Assembly: GCA_021325255.1 (NCBI GenBank)
Contig: JAJPHP010000060.1
Location: 1-64,000 of the forward strand
Direction: 5' to 3'
Length of the DNA stretch: 64,000 bases
Source: Nitrososphaerota archaeon
Lineage (GTDB): Archaea > Thermoproteota > Nitrososphaeria > Nitrososphaerales > CADDZS01
A model generated the notes under the pieces. It worked only from the letters and a program-made list of their open reading frames with translations, had not been told where the DNA came from and made no database searches. The first letter of the stretch is position 1. Every line of letters begins with the position of its first letter. This document shows positions 17,653-26,895 of this stretch, piece by piece. The position numbers and the translations under genes are program-made.

Positions 17653-18384
17653 ATGGCGAGCTCCTTTTTGAGAGAAACACCTTACTCCAGAAGAAACAGC
17701 ACGACAAGGACAGCCTCGACCGGTTCAAGAAGATCCGTTGCTACCATTGGCCCTGCAATAATCGTAACGCTAGTTCTCATTGCGCTGCTCCTTGGAGCCT
17801 CTTCAATCCAAAAGATCTCAATGGGGCCGGCAGGAAACAACCAGTATCTTCTTAATGGTAGCTTGGCAAACACCGAAGTCGCAACAACATGTGTTACTTA
17901 TTCTAACACTCTTGTCTCATCCTCATCAACCACGTCTCAATCTTTCTCTTGTTCTCCCATAGTCGTTTTTGTGTTTGGTTCGCAGACAATTTCACCGATC
18001 AACAGCTCTGGTCTCGACTTATGGGCAAAATTCAACTTCACTTCGTCGACGCAGGCTACAAGCTTGACCTTCGTAGGTTCCTTCAAGTCAAGTGACAATT
18101 TTTCAATCCAGATTACTTATGGAAATACTTCAGGATACTCCAAGACCACTGTTTTGCAAAACAACAATAGTCAGGGCGAGATCCTTCTAAATCAGACTCT
18201 CCCGATCAATCCGAGCGAACACTACTTGTATGAGATCAACATCTACAGTGACATGAAAAATGCGGTGAACACCAGCGTGAATGTTCTCACCGATTTCGAA
18301 CCAATAACCTGTCAACCTGCAGCGTTTTCCTTCTATGATCAATGGCCGGGAGCGTACCCCACAACCACCGCGAGCACGCACTGA
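17653..18384 (+). CDS. membrane-anchored surface protein
   Basis: The open frame begins at 17422, but its first 77 residues look non-coding. From ATG 17653 the protein has 243 residues: a basic cytoplasmic N-terminus, one helix (IGPAIIVTLVLIALLLGA), and an extracellular domain with several N-glycosylation sequons and scattered cysteines. No known domain is recognised. It is the first of a series of similarly built proteins up to 23.4 kb. The N-terminal anchor with Ser/Thr-rich stalk is common for archaeal envelope proteins. Confidence 0.6.
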   Translation: MASSFLRETPYSRRNSTTRTASTGSRRSVATIGPAIIVTLVLIALLLGASSIQKISMGPAGNNQYLLNGSLANTEVATTCVTYSNTLVSSSSTTSQSFSCSPIVVFVFGSQTISPINSSGLDLWAKFNFTSSTQATSLTFVGSFKSSDNFSIQITYGNTSGYSKTTVLQNNNSQGEILLNQTLPINPSEHYLYEINIYSDMKNAVNTSVNVLTDFEPITCQPAAFSFYDQWPGAYPTTTASTH

Positions 18385-18519
18385 ATTCGCTCCTAGCGAA
18401 AGGGGCAGACTCTCTGGAACGCGTAGTATGGAGTATCCTAATTTGCGTAACATCTGTTATCGGAGATTTTCTTTGCGGAAATTGCAAAGAAGGTCTTTCA
18501 TAACCCGGAAGATGAACCA

Positions 18520-19134
18520 TTATGATCCCGTTGTGTTGGAGGTCACCGACATGCTCGTGGTGCAGCCCATTAAGTAATCCGAGGAATTCCCTGACTGGAT
18601 AGTCATCGATGTGAGGTTGTAGCCATTTCTGGTCAATGGGATAAAGACAGACAAGTAGTAGGTAAAATTCTGGTAATTGTCGCATGGCGTCAGAAACAAT
18701 GTGTCTGTAGTATGGAAGAATGAAAAGTCGACCTCCACCTGGGTTTGGGAGGTGCCGCAACCCTCCGTCTCGTAGGTGAACAGGCTGCCGTTCTCAGCCG
18801 CAATGAAACTTGGATTCGTCTCGACCAAGTATCTCAGCCTGAGCATGGGAAGGTAACCAGGAGACAGGGCGGTTTCGCACGATGTCGAGCTGTTCAGACC
18901 AGAATCATTGCAACAATATTTATTGTAGCCACTTTCGGTTATAGTCTTCGTAACAGATTGGAGCGCAACAATTGTCTGCCAGTCGGTTACGACTTGGGTG
19001 TTAGTGACAGTCGATGCTACTGTTCCGCGGATCGGCATGACCGCTGGCGATATTACCAATCCTATCGCGGCACCCACGACGAGCCCCACGACAACCGCCG
19101 AGACAAGTAATGCCGAGGTTTTCTGTATCGCCAC
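18520..19134 (-). CDS. single-pass surface protein
   Basis: The 204-residue protein has an N-terminal helix (ALLVSAVVVGLVVGAAIGLVISPAV), then a Thr/Val-rich linker and an extracellular part with seven cysteines (including KYCCND, GCGTS and LTPCDNY) and sequons such as NSS, NGS, NFT, NLT and NTT. No family is recognised. It is convergent with 17653-18384 and divergent from 19261-19800. Composition matches its neighbours, so it belongs to the same surface set. Confidence 0.6.
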   Translation of the reverse strand: MAIQKTSALLVSAVVVGLVVGAAIGLVISPAVMPIRGTVASTVTNTQVVTDWQTIVALQSVTKTITESGYNKYCCNDSGLNSSTSCETALSPGYLPMLRLRYLVETNPSFIAAENGSLFTYETEGCGTSQTQVEVDFSFFHTTDTLFLTPCDNYQNFTYYLSVFIPLTRNGYNLTSMTIQSGNSSDYLMGCTTSMSVTSNTTGS

Positions 19135-19260
19135 GGTCTATGTGTCACTACTATCCGTGGAGGCAAGGAGCTATATTTCATTCTATCCGATTTCCAGAGT
19201 GTTCTGGAGTGTAGAACAGACTTGCCATGATATAGTTTGAAATAAAACCAGTGCGATTCT

Positions 19261-19800
19261 TTGGATTGTACACAATTGGCAAAGGCAAACAGCACACTCT
19301 CACTTGGAATTGCCGCTCTCGGTGTAATTGCGCTAATCATCATAGTCGGCTTCGCAGTTTATCTGAACGCCTCTTACAATGTTGCAAGCACTTTTGCAGA
19401 TGAGACGGATACTATCACATCAACAAGTAATTCGTCCTTCTCTCTATTCTCACAGTTAACTACCTTCACTACAGTGACTAGAACGACATTATCATTCGGG
19501 GGTTCTGCTTACGCTACGACGACTGGAGAATATTCGGGTTGTATTCCACCAGTTCAATGCTATCCCACAACAGTTACTACCGAGATCTATCGAAGCGACT
19601 CTCGCAATACAACACATAACGCCTCTGAGAGTTCCCAGCAAACTACTTCGCTGGATACTACTTTCACTACAAACTTCTACTATTGGATCACTGTTAATTA
19701 CAGTGGCTCATGGAGGCTTGTTTACTGGGGCTGGAACGGGACGTTAATCGGTCAAATTTCTTGTGATAATTCAATTACGTGGTTTTGTTTAACCCCCTAG
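19261..19800 (+). CDS. single-pass surface protein
   Basis: The 179-residue protein begins at TTG 19261 or TTG 19276 (AKANSTLSLGIAA...). It has one helix (LGIAALGVIALIIIVGFAVYL), a long Ser/Thr stalk (TITSTSNSSFSLFSQLTTFTTVTRTT), paired cysteines (GCIPPVQCYP) and an aromatic-rich C-terminus (YYWITVNYSGSWRLVYWGWNGT) with many sequons. No function can be assigned. The C-terminal aromatic segment suggests a small beta domain. Confidence 0.58.
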   Translation: MDCTQLAKANSTLSLGIAALGVIALIIIVGFAVYLNASYNVASTFADETDTITSTSNSSFSLFSQLTTFTTVTRTTLSFGGSAYATTTGEYSGCIPPVQCYPTTVTTEIYRSDSRNTTHNASESSQQTTSLDTTFTTNFYYWITVNYSGSWRLVYWGWNGTLIGQISCDNSITWFCLTP

Positions 19801-19971
19801 CTACCTCTGATTTTTGACTTGGTTGTTTCTTGCTGAATTTGTGAATCAGTTCAAGGATAATTAGAAGTTGAGATTTGCCCAAGATCGGATCTATCTCCAA
19901 AAGCTCGAACCCTGTTCGTACCTGCTGGTTTTTAATCTGGCTTACAGAACAAGGATGATGGTTGAAGTAAT

Positions 19972-21279
19972 TTGACTCGCTTGACTTTGGTAGTCTCTGT
20001 TATTGGCATTCTTCTGATCCTTTCGATAGCACTGAATGTCGCGCTTCTCTCTTCAACAACATTAGGTCGACAGGTCAGCGAAGTGACCCAGACAAAGACT
20101 TCAACGCAAATATCCACTTTGACCCAAGTAAACATGGTCACTAGCACCACCTTCCTTACGAAATCAATCAGTTCTTCAGTCACTGCAAGCTCTTCGTCGA
20201 TCTACAAGGGACTCGAACTTGAGATCACTCTCGATTCAGCCTCTGTTAGTGTGGGGGATACAATCGGGATCCAAGTTGCACTAGTCAACACATTGAACCA
20301 GAATCTGACTCTGCCGCTGAATTGGTCGGCCGATTCCAATATCACGAGTTGGGAGTTGCGTGACTATCTCTGCGGGGGGAGCTTCGTAGAGCACACTTTT
20401 GGGTACGCCATCTTTCAGGGACACTATACGAACAACAATATTTCAAAAGCCGGTGTTCCATTAAGCCTGGTTCCACCCGCCGCCCTAAGTTGCTTCAATC
20501 CATTCTATGACCAGGCCTATATCCAGAACATGAGCATGCTTCCAACCAGCCACGTCGCAATCTTCTCTGCCAATTCTTCTTTCATCAACGACTTTCCCAC
20601 AAGGACGGTGAATATGCTAATCAACGCCGAAACTGAACACTGTGCGACGATCCCGTATTCTGAGAATGGTTCAAGTTACTCAAATGGGACTACCACTACA
20701 TTCAGCGGAACAAGTCTTTCCTTCGCATGTGGGTATGGAACCAGACTCAATGGCTACTGGGAAATCCCAGAAAACGGTACATATTTCATCCCTGATTCCA
20801 CGTCCAATAAAACCATGCTCAACGGCATGAACACGCTTTATCGCAACTACTTTCATCTTCTTCCACTCGGGCAGTATACAGTAGTCGCGCAGGACATTTG
20901 GAATCAAACGGTCTGCGCGTACTTCCGGGTCACCCCACAATTGGCTCCCGTGACCGTCGTCTCCGTAATGAGTTCAATTCCCGCAGTTAGTAACCCCACG
21001 GGCCCTAACCTTGGGATAACATTGACAAATACTGCTGGTTCGCCGATTGTGTCGCTGAACGCGAGCCTTCAACTGCAATCCCAAAATACCTACCCATTCA
21101 TATTCGACCTAAACTCGTCGAATCCACTCTTGCCTGGCCAAAGCCTGCAGAGCTATAGGACGCTGGTCAGCGCAGAATTTGATAGCAGTCAGATGTACCC
21201 TCTGACGTTAAGCGGGGTGTTCCAAAATGGAACAGATTTTTCATTTATGCAACAAGTGATGATCTCGAACATTAGCTGA
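19972..21279 (+). CDS. large single-pass surface protein
   Basis: The 435-residue protein starts at TTG with a helix (LVVSVIGILLILSIALNVALL) and a Thr/Ser stalk to about residue 78. A beta-rich ectodomain follows. KGLELEITLDSASVSVGDTIGIQVALVN resembles an Ig-like or CARDB-type strand set, and a second such stretch lies near the end (PNLGITLTNTAGSPIVSLNASLQL). Sequons are numerous. No catalytic motif is seen. It is probably an envelope protein or adhesin-like factor. Confidence 0.62.
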   Translation: MTRLTLVVSVIGILLILSIALNVALLSSTTLGRQVSEVTQTKTSTQISTLTQVNMVTSTTFLTKSISSSVTASSSSIYKGLELEITLDSASVSVGDTIGIQVALVNTLNQNLTLPLNWSADSNITSWELRDYLCGGSFVEHTFGYAIFQGHYTNNNISKAGVPLSLVPPAALSCFNPFYDQAYIQNMSMLPTSHVAIFSANSSFINDFPTRTVNMLINAETEHCATIPYSENGSSYSNGTTTTFSGTSLSFACGYGTRLNGYWEIPENGTYFIPDSTSNKTMLNGMNTLYRNYFHLLPLGQYTVVAQDIWNQTVCAYFRVTPQLAPVTVVSVMSSIPAVSNPTGPNLGITLTNTAGSPIVSLNASLQLQSQNTYPFIFDLNSSNPLLPGQSLQSYRTLVSAEFDSSQMYPLTLSGVFQNGTDFSFMQQVMISNIS

Positions 21280-21300
21280 AAAGAGTTAGTTTAGAAGCGA

Positions 21301-21513
21301 TTGAAACCGAGTAACGTTGCGCTTACGGTGCTACTTCTGTCGATCTTCTAAGTCCCTGCGAGCTTCATTTTGTCTTTCAAGACCTCATTTGCAAGCGGTC
21401 TCGGTAACATGGCCCAAGCAGGTCTTGCATCCACCACCACTCTCTTCTGGTGGAGCGTGGCAAATGCGATAATTGCTGCGATCTATGTAATTCTCTATCT
21501 GTGGGAAGCATAG
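21301..21513 (+). pseudogene. small two-helix membrane protein gene with an internal stop
   Basis: From TTG 21301 the frame reads MKPSNVALTVLLLSIF, a TAA at 21349-21351, then VPASFILSFKTSFASGLGNM and on through a second helix (ANAIIAAIYVILYLWEA) to TAG at 21511. The interrupted reading is one continuous two-helix protein of about 70 residues, so this looks like a nonsense-mutated gene. A short 46-residue product could still start at the internal TTG before SFKTSF. Confidence 0.45.
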
Positions 21514-21803
21514 AAGCGAAAGATTGGTACTTCTCTCTTTACAGTGCGCCTCCCGCTTTGCATCGGCTCTAGATGCGAGATGGACCTTGGCTTCCAATAG
21601 GCAAAGCTAATTTTGTCTTTCAACTGTTAATTACATCCTGCAATGGTCAAGAATTGTCGGAAGCGGTGTAATTCCCCTGAATGGACTGCCGGAAGCGACC
21701 TATATCGCGTCGATCTGGGCCACGACTCTCAACTGACCTCAGTCCATGGGCTACCATGAGGTTCGCGCTCTTAATCTTGGTGGAATAAAGAGGTATTCAA
21801 CGC

Positions 21804-22556
21804 GTGGTCAGAACACACAGAGCTAACTACTATTTCATCTTCGTTTTCGTCATACTCACTGTTGGAATTTTCTCAGTCCCTCCGGCGAGCAATGCAGTTC
21901 AAGGTGGATCGCCGCCATCTGTGTGCCCTGTTCTCCTTTGGGTTTCAAACGTAACCATCCCAAACCAGACAAGTTTCGTAGTGCAACTGAACGTGCGAAA
22001 TCCTTGCGCAACCATGTATGCTGTTGCTCATGTGACCGTATTAGCTAGCTATGGAATGACTGTGAAGTATCTGAACACCAGCGCAATTCTTCTCCAAGGG
22101 AACTCGACCGTGCCACTGACAATTGCAATTAATGGCCTTGAACAATGTTCGGGGTATGATGCTCTGATTTCCATGAGCGATACATCAGGTCAAGGCATTT
22201 CGCAGACGGCTTCCGCGCATGCATACCTTCAGTGCTCGCTCATGAGTGATACGTGGAAACTCGCTTCGCCACTGAAGGTAGCCAACATCAATCTCCTTGC
22301 GATAAACGCAACCTTCACAAACCAAGCCAACTTTAACATCACTGGGATTGTATTTGCGGTTTTTCGGAATAGCCTAGGGCAGATTGTTTACATGTCTACT
22401 GCAACCGTCATGATTATCGGTGGAGGGACAGTTACAGCTTATCTTGTACTCTACGGCATTTACAGTGGATCGTATAATGTCACAGTGTTTGCTTGGAACG
22501 CAGACGGAGCTTCGATATCGCAGACATACTCATCGTTGATGAACATTACATTCTGA
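21804..22556 (+). CDS. secreted protein with signal peptide
   Basis: The 250-residue protein has a signal peptide (YYFIFVFVILTVGIFSVPPASNA) with a likely cut after ASNA. Two related beta-sandwich-like halves follow, each with strand runs such as VVQLNVRNPCATMYAVAHVTVLA and INLLAINATFTNQANFNITGIVFAVF. It has four cysteines and several sequons. It ends just before or at a C-terminal helix-like stretch (TVTAYLVLYGIYSG). The arrangement resembles archaeal exported CARDB-like proteins; no specific function. Confidence 0.6.
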   Translation: MVRTHRANYYFIFVFVILTVGIFSVPPASNAVQGGSPPSVCPVLLWVSNVTIPNQTSFVVQLNVRNPCATMYAVAHVTVLASYGMTVKYLNTSAILLQGNSTVPLTIAINGLEQCSGYDALISMSDTSGQGISQTASAHAYLQCSLMSDTWKLASPLKVANINLLAINATFTNQANFNITGIVFAVFRNSLGQIVYMSTATVMIIGGGTVTAYLVLYGIYSGSYNVTVFAWNADGASISQTYSSLMNITF

Positions 22557-22660
22557 TATTCCAGGAGAATTGGAACAAAGCAGGTCTACGAATCAAGAAG
22601 TCCCGAACGGACTCGACCGCAAGAAATCCTAATCTATCAAGATTGCTTTCACCTCCTGCC

Positions 22661-22867
22661 ATGCCCAATAGCGAGAGTACGGAGCTTACAATTCTCGCGA
22701 CGAGAAACGGACTCATTTTGGTATTCCTTCCTATCTTTCTTGTTCTCCAGAGCGAGCTGTCTACCGCAACCTCGAAATCTTTATTCTCGTTTGTGTTTTC
22801 GACCATCGCAACAGTATCAGTCGCATTGATGGCGTTCGAGGTTGCAAACAGACTACGTAGTTTCTGA
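22661..22867 (+). CDS. small two-helix membrane protein
   Basis: A longer frame begins at 22493 inside the previous gene, but its first part is a shadow. From ATG 22661 the 68-residue protein has helices NGLILVFLPIFLVLQSEL and LFSFVFSTIATVSVALMAFEVA. CCTCCT just before the ATG is not a ribosome site. No family is recognised. Confidence 0.45.
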   Translation: MPNSESTELTILATRNGLILVFLPIFLVLQSELSTATSKSLFSFVFSTIATVSVALMAFEVANRLRSF

Positions 22868-22945
22868 ATCTTACTTCAACCGAAGTGATTTGCTTGCTAG
22901 CACGAATCGCAACACGGAATAGTAGGAGGCAAGAAGCACAAGAAC

Positions 22946-23398
22946 TTGACTAGTCCCGAAGAAAAACCCATCCTCGTCCTCACCGGTCGTCCCACATGGT
23001 TTCGGGGTTACTTTCTTGCGATCTTCATTCTTTCTCTTTTGTTGCCGTTCGGATCTTCTTATGATAATCTAGCAGAACTAGTAACTTTCTGGATTATGGA
23101 CGGATTCATATTCTTCGTAGCCTACTTGTTAGCGAACTTCGCATACAATGCAAGGCGAATAGAATTATACGAGCACAAGTTCAGAGCATTCAATTTGCTG
23201 GAGGTAAAGGAGGCCGACTATTCCGATATCAGAATCGGAGAGAGGCATTATTGGTTTATTAAGAGTCCTGGCCTCTTCCGAGGAACAGATGAAATTCTTG
23301 CGGTTCTACCCGCGTGGAATTTAAAGAGAAAGCGCGACGAACTTGGCGGTCGGACGGTTCTTGATTGGCTCAGCGAAAGGCTAGCACCACCAAAGTAG
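22946..23398 (+). CDS. membrane protein with PH-like C-terminal domain
   Basis: The 150-residue protein starts at TTG. It has two helices (FLAIFILSLLLPFG and WIMDGFIFFVAYLLANFAY) and then a soluble part, RRIELYEHKFRAFNLLEVKEADYSDIRI, which resembles the start of bacterial PH-like (bPH) domains. A role in the envelope is likely but undefined. It is the last gene of the surface-protein island. Confidence 0.5.
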   Translation: MTSPEEKPILVLTGRPTWFRGYFLAIFILSLLLPFGSSYDNLAELVTFWIMDGFIFFVAYLLANFAYNARRIELYEHKFRAFNLLEVKEADYSDIRIGERHYWFIKSPGLFRGTDEILAVLPAWNLKRKRDELGGRTVLDWLSERLAPPK

Positions 23399-23561
23399 AG
23401 TTAGATCAGAGAAACTTGTGGATTGATGAGCTCAAGAATCTTTCGTAGAAGGCATAACAACATCGTTTGGTAGCCAAGTTCAGCTTTTCACTGAACGGCT
23501 AACACAACCCATCACAACCTGGGTGCGAAGTCGCTGAGAAGCACAGTCAAGAGTCAGCTTG

Positions 23562-24713
23562 TTAGATTATGAGGCCCTCTCCATTTCTCTGTGTACTCTC
23601 TCTGCGAAATCTCTCAATGCTAAAGCTAGAGATGTCTAAGTGAGGCTCAGAGCCCGTGAGAATCTCAGCCATGAGCTCCCCCATTATCGGAGCGTGCATG
23701 AATCCGTGTCCGGCGAATCCCGCACAGCAGTAAAGACCCGGAAACTCGGGTATTTCGGAAACGATCGGGTTCGCATCAGGGGTCATTTCGTAGAGCCCCT
23801 TGTCGGCGTACGCGATTGAGGCCTCCTTCAAGGCTGGAATTCTTTTCAAAGCCATCGACATTACACGCTCATCATAATCCTGAGGAAATAAAAGGTCGAA
23901 ACTTGATTCAACGGGTCCGTTGTCCGCCATCAGGATTCCATTCCCCTCTCGTCCCATACCCAAAGTAGAATCCACGTCAATGATTAGTGGAATATCCGCA
24001 GGTATTCCGTTGTGGAAGGAGTGCGTGATCAAAATCTTTCTCGGGTAAGGCTTGATTGGTATGCTGACTCTAGCCATATCTCCGACGAGACCAGCATAGG
24101 CACCGGCCGCTATGACGACCTTCTCCGCTTCGATCTCTCCGCTCGACGTGCGAAGTGTGATTGATCGCCCTTCAGATCTCTCGATTCCAGTAACCTCAAC
24201 GTTCTCATTCAAATCGGCTCCCAGTTCTCTTGATTTTGAGACGTACCCTTGGAGGACTGAAAATGTAGAAGCGTGCCCGTCCTCCATGCAAAGCGTCCCT
24301 CCTATTATTTCATCAAACTGGTAAAATGGAAACCTTTCCTGCAGCTCGCTCTTGTCTAGGAGCTCGACCTTTATTCCGTTTTTCAGCGCGAGGTCTCTGT
24401 TTTTCTTTAGCTGGGCGAGGGATTCTTCTCGCGACGCTATGAATAGGTAACCGTCTTTCTTTGCGAGAGGGTCGTAACCCGTGAGTTCCTTGAATTTTTC
24501 AATTGTCTTGATGCTCTCCTTGCTCAGCTTGATGCTCAGCTCGTTGGAGAACTGGTGCCGGAACCCGCCCAGAGCAGCTTGCGTGCTTCCGGAGCCGAAC
24601 TTTGATTTCTCAAGCAGGACTATGTCCTCAATGCCCTTATTTGCGAGGTTGTAGGCTACGCTTGTTCCTATTATTCCCCCGCCGATTATTGCGATTGAAG
24701 CTTCGGATCTCAA
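23562..24713 (-). CDS. FAD-dependent amino acid/amine oxidoreductase (DAO family)
   Basis: The 383-residue protein opens with the FAD-binding motif IAIIGGGIIGTSVAYNLA and GSGSTQAALGGFRHQF. The end has the DAO C-terminal motif YEMTPDANPIVSE and CCAGFAGHGFMHAPIMGELMAEIL. It resembles sarcosine oxidase beta and proline/hydroxyproline dehydrogenase beta chains, which oxidise a secondary amine and pass electrons to FAD. No alpha/gamma partner is adjacent, so it may act alone or with a distant partner. The proline racemase-family gene at 10.3 kb makes D-hydroxyproline or a related amine a candidate substrate (inference). Confidence 0.87.
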   Translation of the reverse strand: MRSEASIAIIGGGIIGTSVAYNLANKGIEDIVLLEKSKFGSGSTQAALGGFRHQFSNELSIKLSKESIKTIEKFKELTGYDPLAKKDGYLFIASREESLAQLKKNRDLALKNGIKVELLDKSELQERFPFYQFDEIIGGTLCMEDGHASTFSVLQGYVSKSRELGADLNENVEVTGIERSEGRSITLRTSSGEIEAEKVVIAAGAYAGLVGDMARVSIPIKPYPRKILITHSFHNGIPADIPLIIDVDSTLGMGREGNGILMADNGPVESSFDLLFPQDYDERVMSMALKRIPALKEASIAYADKGLYEMTPDANPIVSEIPEFPGLYCCAGFAGHGFMHAPIMGELMAEILTGSEPHLDISSFSIERFRRESTQRNGEGLII

Positions 24714-25009
24714 AGAGGCTCAGTTGATTGCAGCAACCTTCCTTAAGCCTTTTCCCACACCAATATCCCGCAGACTTTTGCAAAATGCAAAATCTGGACT
24801 CTACTTGATAGAAAATCAACAGATTGTCTTGTAGCAGGGCTACACTTCAAGAGACGCCCGAATTCAAAAATTCAAGCAAAGATAGTTGGAATGACGACTG
24901 CGGTTTAGAATAATCACAAGGCTTTGCCCTATATCTTCGCGGGCCAAACCTCGAATGTGTGTTCAGTTAAAGGTAAGACTGGCATGCAAATGGTGCGACA
25001 AAACCCACC
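24714..25009. other. intergenic region
   Basis: About 296 bp between the start of the DAO gene and the 3' end of the small acidic gene. I see no gene or clear structure beyond what would be the DAO promoter. Confidence 0.4.
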
Positions 25010-25216
25010 TCAGGACTTTGTGGTTCCGGTCGCTTTCTTTTTCCTCCTGCTTTCCCTCAGTTCTTCAAGCTCCTCCGACTGCTCCATTTCTTCCTCGTAA
25101 TCGGCTTGGGGTTCTTCCGCTGTCTCCTTCGCTTCCCACCCTTCTGCTTCTTCAGTTTGTTCCTCCGTGTTAGGGTTTGCGTAACTGCCCTTTTGTTCTG
25201 CGTAAGTGATTGCCAA
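25010..25216 (-). CDS. small acidic protein under the conserved operator
   Basis: An open frame extends to 25300, but the promoter module at 25257-25293 lies inside it, so that start cannot be right. The first start downstream is TTG 25214-25216, giving 68 residues: ITYAEQKGSYANPNTEEQTE, a long Glu-rich run and a basic end (SRRKKKATGTTKS). It is probably disordered or coiled coil. Acidic body plus basic tail suggests binding to a protein or nucleic acid partner. No family is recognised. Confidence 0.55.
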   Translation of the reverse strand: MAITYAEQKGSYANPNTEEQTEEAEGWEAKETAEEPQADYEEEMEQSEELEELRESRRKKKATGTTKS

Positions 25217-25256
25217 TCTACAGTCTACCGCGCTACCTATCAGCTTGGTTTGGAGA

Positions 25257-25293
25257 GATAAAAGTAGAGTACACGATTCTCTAAATTGAGAAT
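25257..25293 (-). promoter_or_regulatory. regulon promoter 1 (operator + TATA)
   Basis: Read on the minus strand: ATTCTCA-N4-AGAGAAT, then CGT, 8 bp, CTTTTATC. The TATA-like box is at 25257-25264 and the operator at 25276-25293. It points at the small acidic gene. Confidence 0.7.
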
Positions 25294-25400
25294 GTCCCAA
25301 TTTAGGCGCTTGTTGGAGGCAGTAGAGACCATTAATAGAGGACTTCCTGAGTTTGGAAACTTTACTAGTTTGGATCTTCCTAGTGCGCGGTGCCTCGTCG

Positions 25401-25811
25401 TCATAGCAGCAAAAGCGAGCTGAAGGTTTGCATCATTCCGCGTTGAAGATCACTTTGCGTAATTATTCCGACGATGTTTTCGTTCTCCTTCACAAGTAGG
25501 CGCTTCACTTTCTTCTCAACCATGGTTTGGGCCGCTTCACCGAGAGTAGCTATGGAATCTGTAGTTATCAGCGGGCTGCTCATCACTTCCTCCACCCTTC
25601 TTTCAGGATTCTTGTCAGCAGCGATGACCCTCTGAACAATATCTCGCTCGGTAACGATACCCATTGGCCTTCCACGGCTATCCGTGACGATGATCGAGCT
25701 TATGTTGGCTTCAGTCATCTTTCTTGCCGCGTCTTTGATGGATTCACCGCCTTCCACTACAATCATCTTTGGGCTCATGAAAGCTCTTACCCTGACTTCT
25801 AGGTTAAGCAT
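25401..25811 (-). CDS. two-CBS-domain protein under the conserved operator
   Basis: The 136-residue protein is just a CBS pair: RAFMSPKMIVVEGGESIKDAARKM ... GIVTERDIVQRV and EVMSSPLITTDSIATLGEAAQTM ... GIITQSDLQRGM. Such proteins bind AMP/ATP or similar ligands and act by dimer contacts. Start ATG at 25809-25811 lies about 37 bp from the TATA-like box of promoter 2, giving a leader of roughly 12 bases. No partner is adjacent. Confidence 0.86.
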   Translation of the reverse strand: MLNLEVRVRAFMSPKMIVVEGGESIKDAARKMTEANISSIIVTDSRGRPMGIVTERDIVQRVIAADKNPERRVEEVMSSPLITTDSIATLGEAAQTMVEKKVKRLLVKENENIVGIITQSDLQRGMMQTFSSLLLL

Positions 25812-25847
25812 CTACCATCATGCGAATAATCTCTGTGACTCAGATTA

Positions 25848-25882
25848 GATAAAGATGAGAGACGATTATCAGAGTTGAGAAC
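25848..25882 (-). promoter_or_regulatory. regulon promoter 2
   Basis: Minus strand: GTTCTCA-N4-TGATAAT, CGT, 8 bp, CTTTATC. Operator 25865-25882, TATA-like box 25848-25854. It serves the CBS gene ending at 25401. Confidence 0.75.
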
Positions 25883-26034
25883 CTCGAAGCCAGCATGTGT
25901 AACATTCGAAGCCAGAAACAGTGGATCTTGAGAGTATCGATTTCGCTTCTCCGTCCTAAGAAACGGAGGGATGTAATTCTATCTTCAATTATTACTAGTC
26001 AAGTGAAGCGAGGCTTTGGCAGGAAAAACAGCAA

Positions 26035-26883
26035 CTACTTTGTGGGCTCCAACTCTTTCTCGCTTTCTTTGAGTGTGGGTTGAATTATTTCGACCCTCTT
26101 CTGGATCCTGGGGTAGAACAAGCTCAAACCAAGGCCAGCTGCAAAGATTACTGCTCCAATTATGACAACCATGGGGCCCGCGGGCACACCTAAATAATTT
26201 GAGACGACAACACCAAATGTTGCGCTTACAATCCCGAAGACCAGACTCAAAAGTGAGTAGGTGCGAAGCGTTTTACTTGCGATTCTTGCCGCAACTGCCG
26301 GAACAATAACGACCGCCCCAACGAGCAAAGTGCCAACCTCCTTTATTCCAACTGCAACAATAGTTGCGACGAGCAGCAAGTAGACGAGTTGAATCTGATC
26401 TACCTTGATCCTACTTGAAACAGCAAGCTCCTTGGAAATCATGCTCAGCACTATCTTATCGTATATCGCCCTTGTTACGAAAATTACAGCGACAGATACG
26501 ACGGCGGCTATTATCGAGTCATACAGGGTGACAGCAGATATGTTGCCGAACAAAGCCTCGTAGAGTTCGACCTGCGGAGTGATGAGAATCCCTATTGCAA
26601 GAGCGAGCACGAACAGCACTCCAATGATTGATTCCATGGGGAGCGAGGTGGATTTCTGAATCTGCCAAGTGGCAACTGCTGTTGCTGCCAACAAGGCGAA
26701 GGCCCCGACGAATGGATTGAAATTGAAAAGAATGCCCAGCGCGAGCCCTGGCAACGCCACGTGCGAGAGAGCGTCGCCTACGAGTGCCATGTGCTTTGAC
26801 ACCATTATTGAGCCAAGGTACCCGGCGGCCGACCCGACGGATGCTCCAACAATAAGGGCAAAGATCATCGTGTTTGACAGCAT
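26035..26883 (-). CDS. ABC-3 family metal transporter permease
   Basis: The 282-residue protein has about eight hydrophobic helices and the ABC-3 family patterns: GSAAGYLGSIMVSKHMALVGDALSHVALPGLALG near the N-terminus and GTLLVGAVVIVPAVAARIASK later. This is the permease type of Zn/Mn/Fe importers (ZnuB/MntB/TroC). It is encoded 12 bp after the ATPase gene. The substrate-binding protein of such systems is not in the neighbourhood, so the metal cannot be assigned. Confidence 0.88.
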   Translation of the reverse strand: MLSNTMIFALIVGASVGSAAGYLGSIMVSKHMALVGDALSHVALPGLALGILFNFNPFVGAFALLAATAVATWQIQKSTSLPMESIIGVLFVLALAIGILITPQVELYEALFGNISAVTLYDSIIAAVVSVAVIFVTRAIYDKIVLSMISKELAVSSRIKVDQIQLVYLLLVATIVAVGIKEVGTLLVGAVVIVPAVAARIASKTLRTYSLLSLVFGIVSATFGVVVSNYLGVPAGPMVVIIGAVIFAAGLGLSLFYPRIQKRVEIIQPTLKESEKELEPTK

Positions 26884-26895
26884 TTGTTTTCGTCT

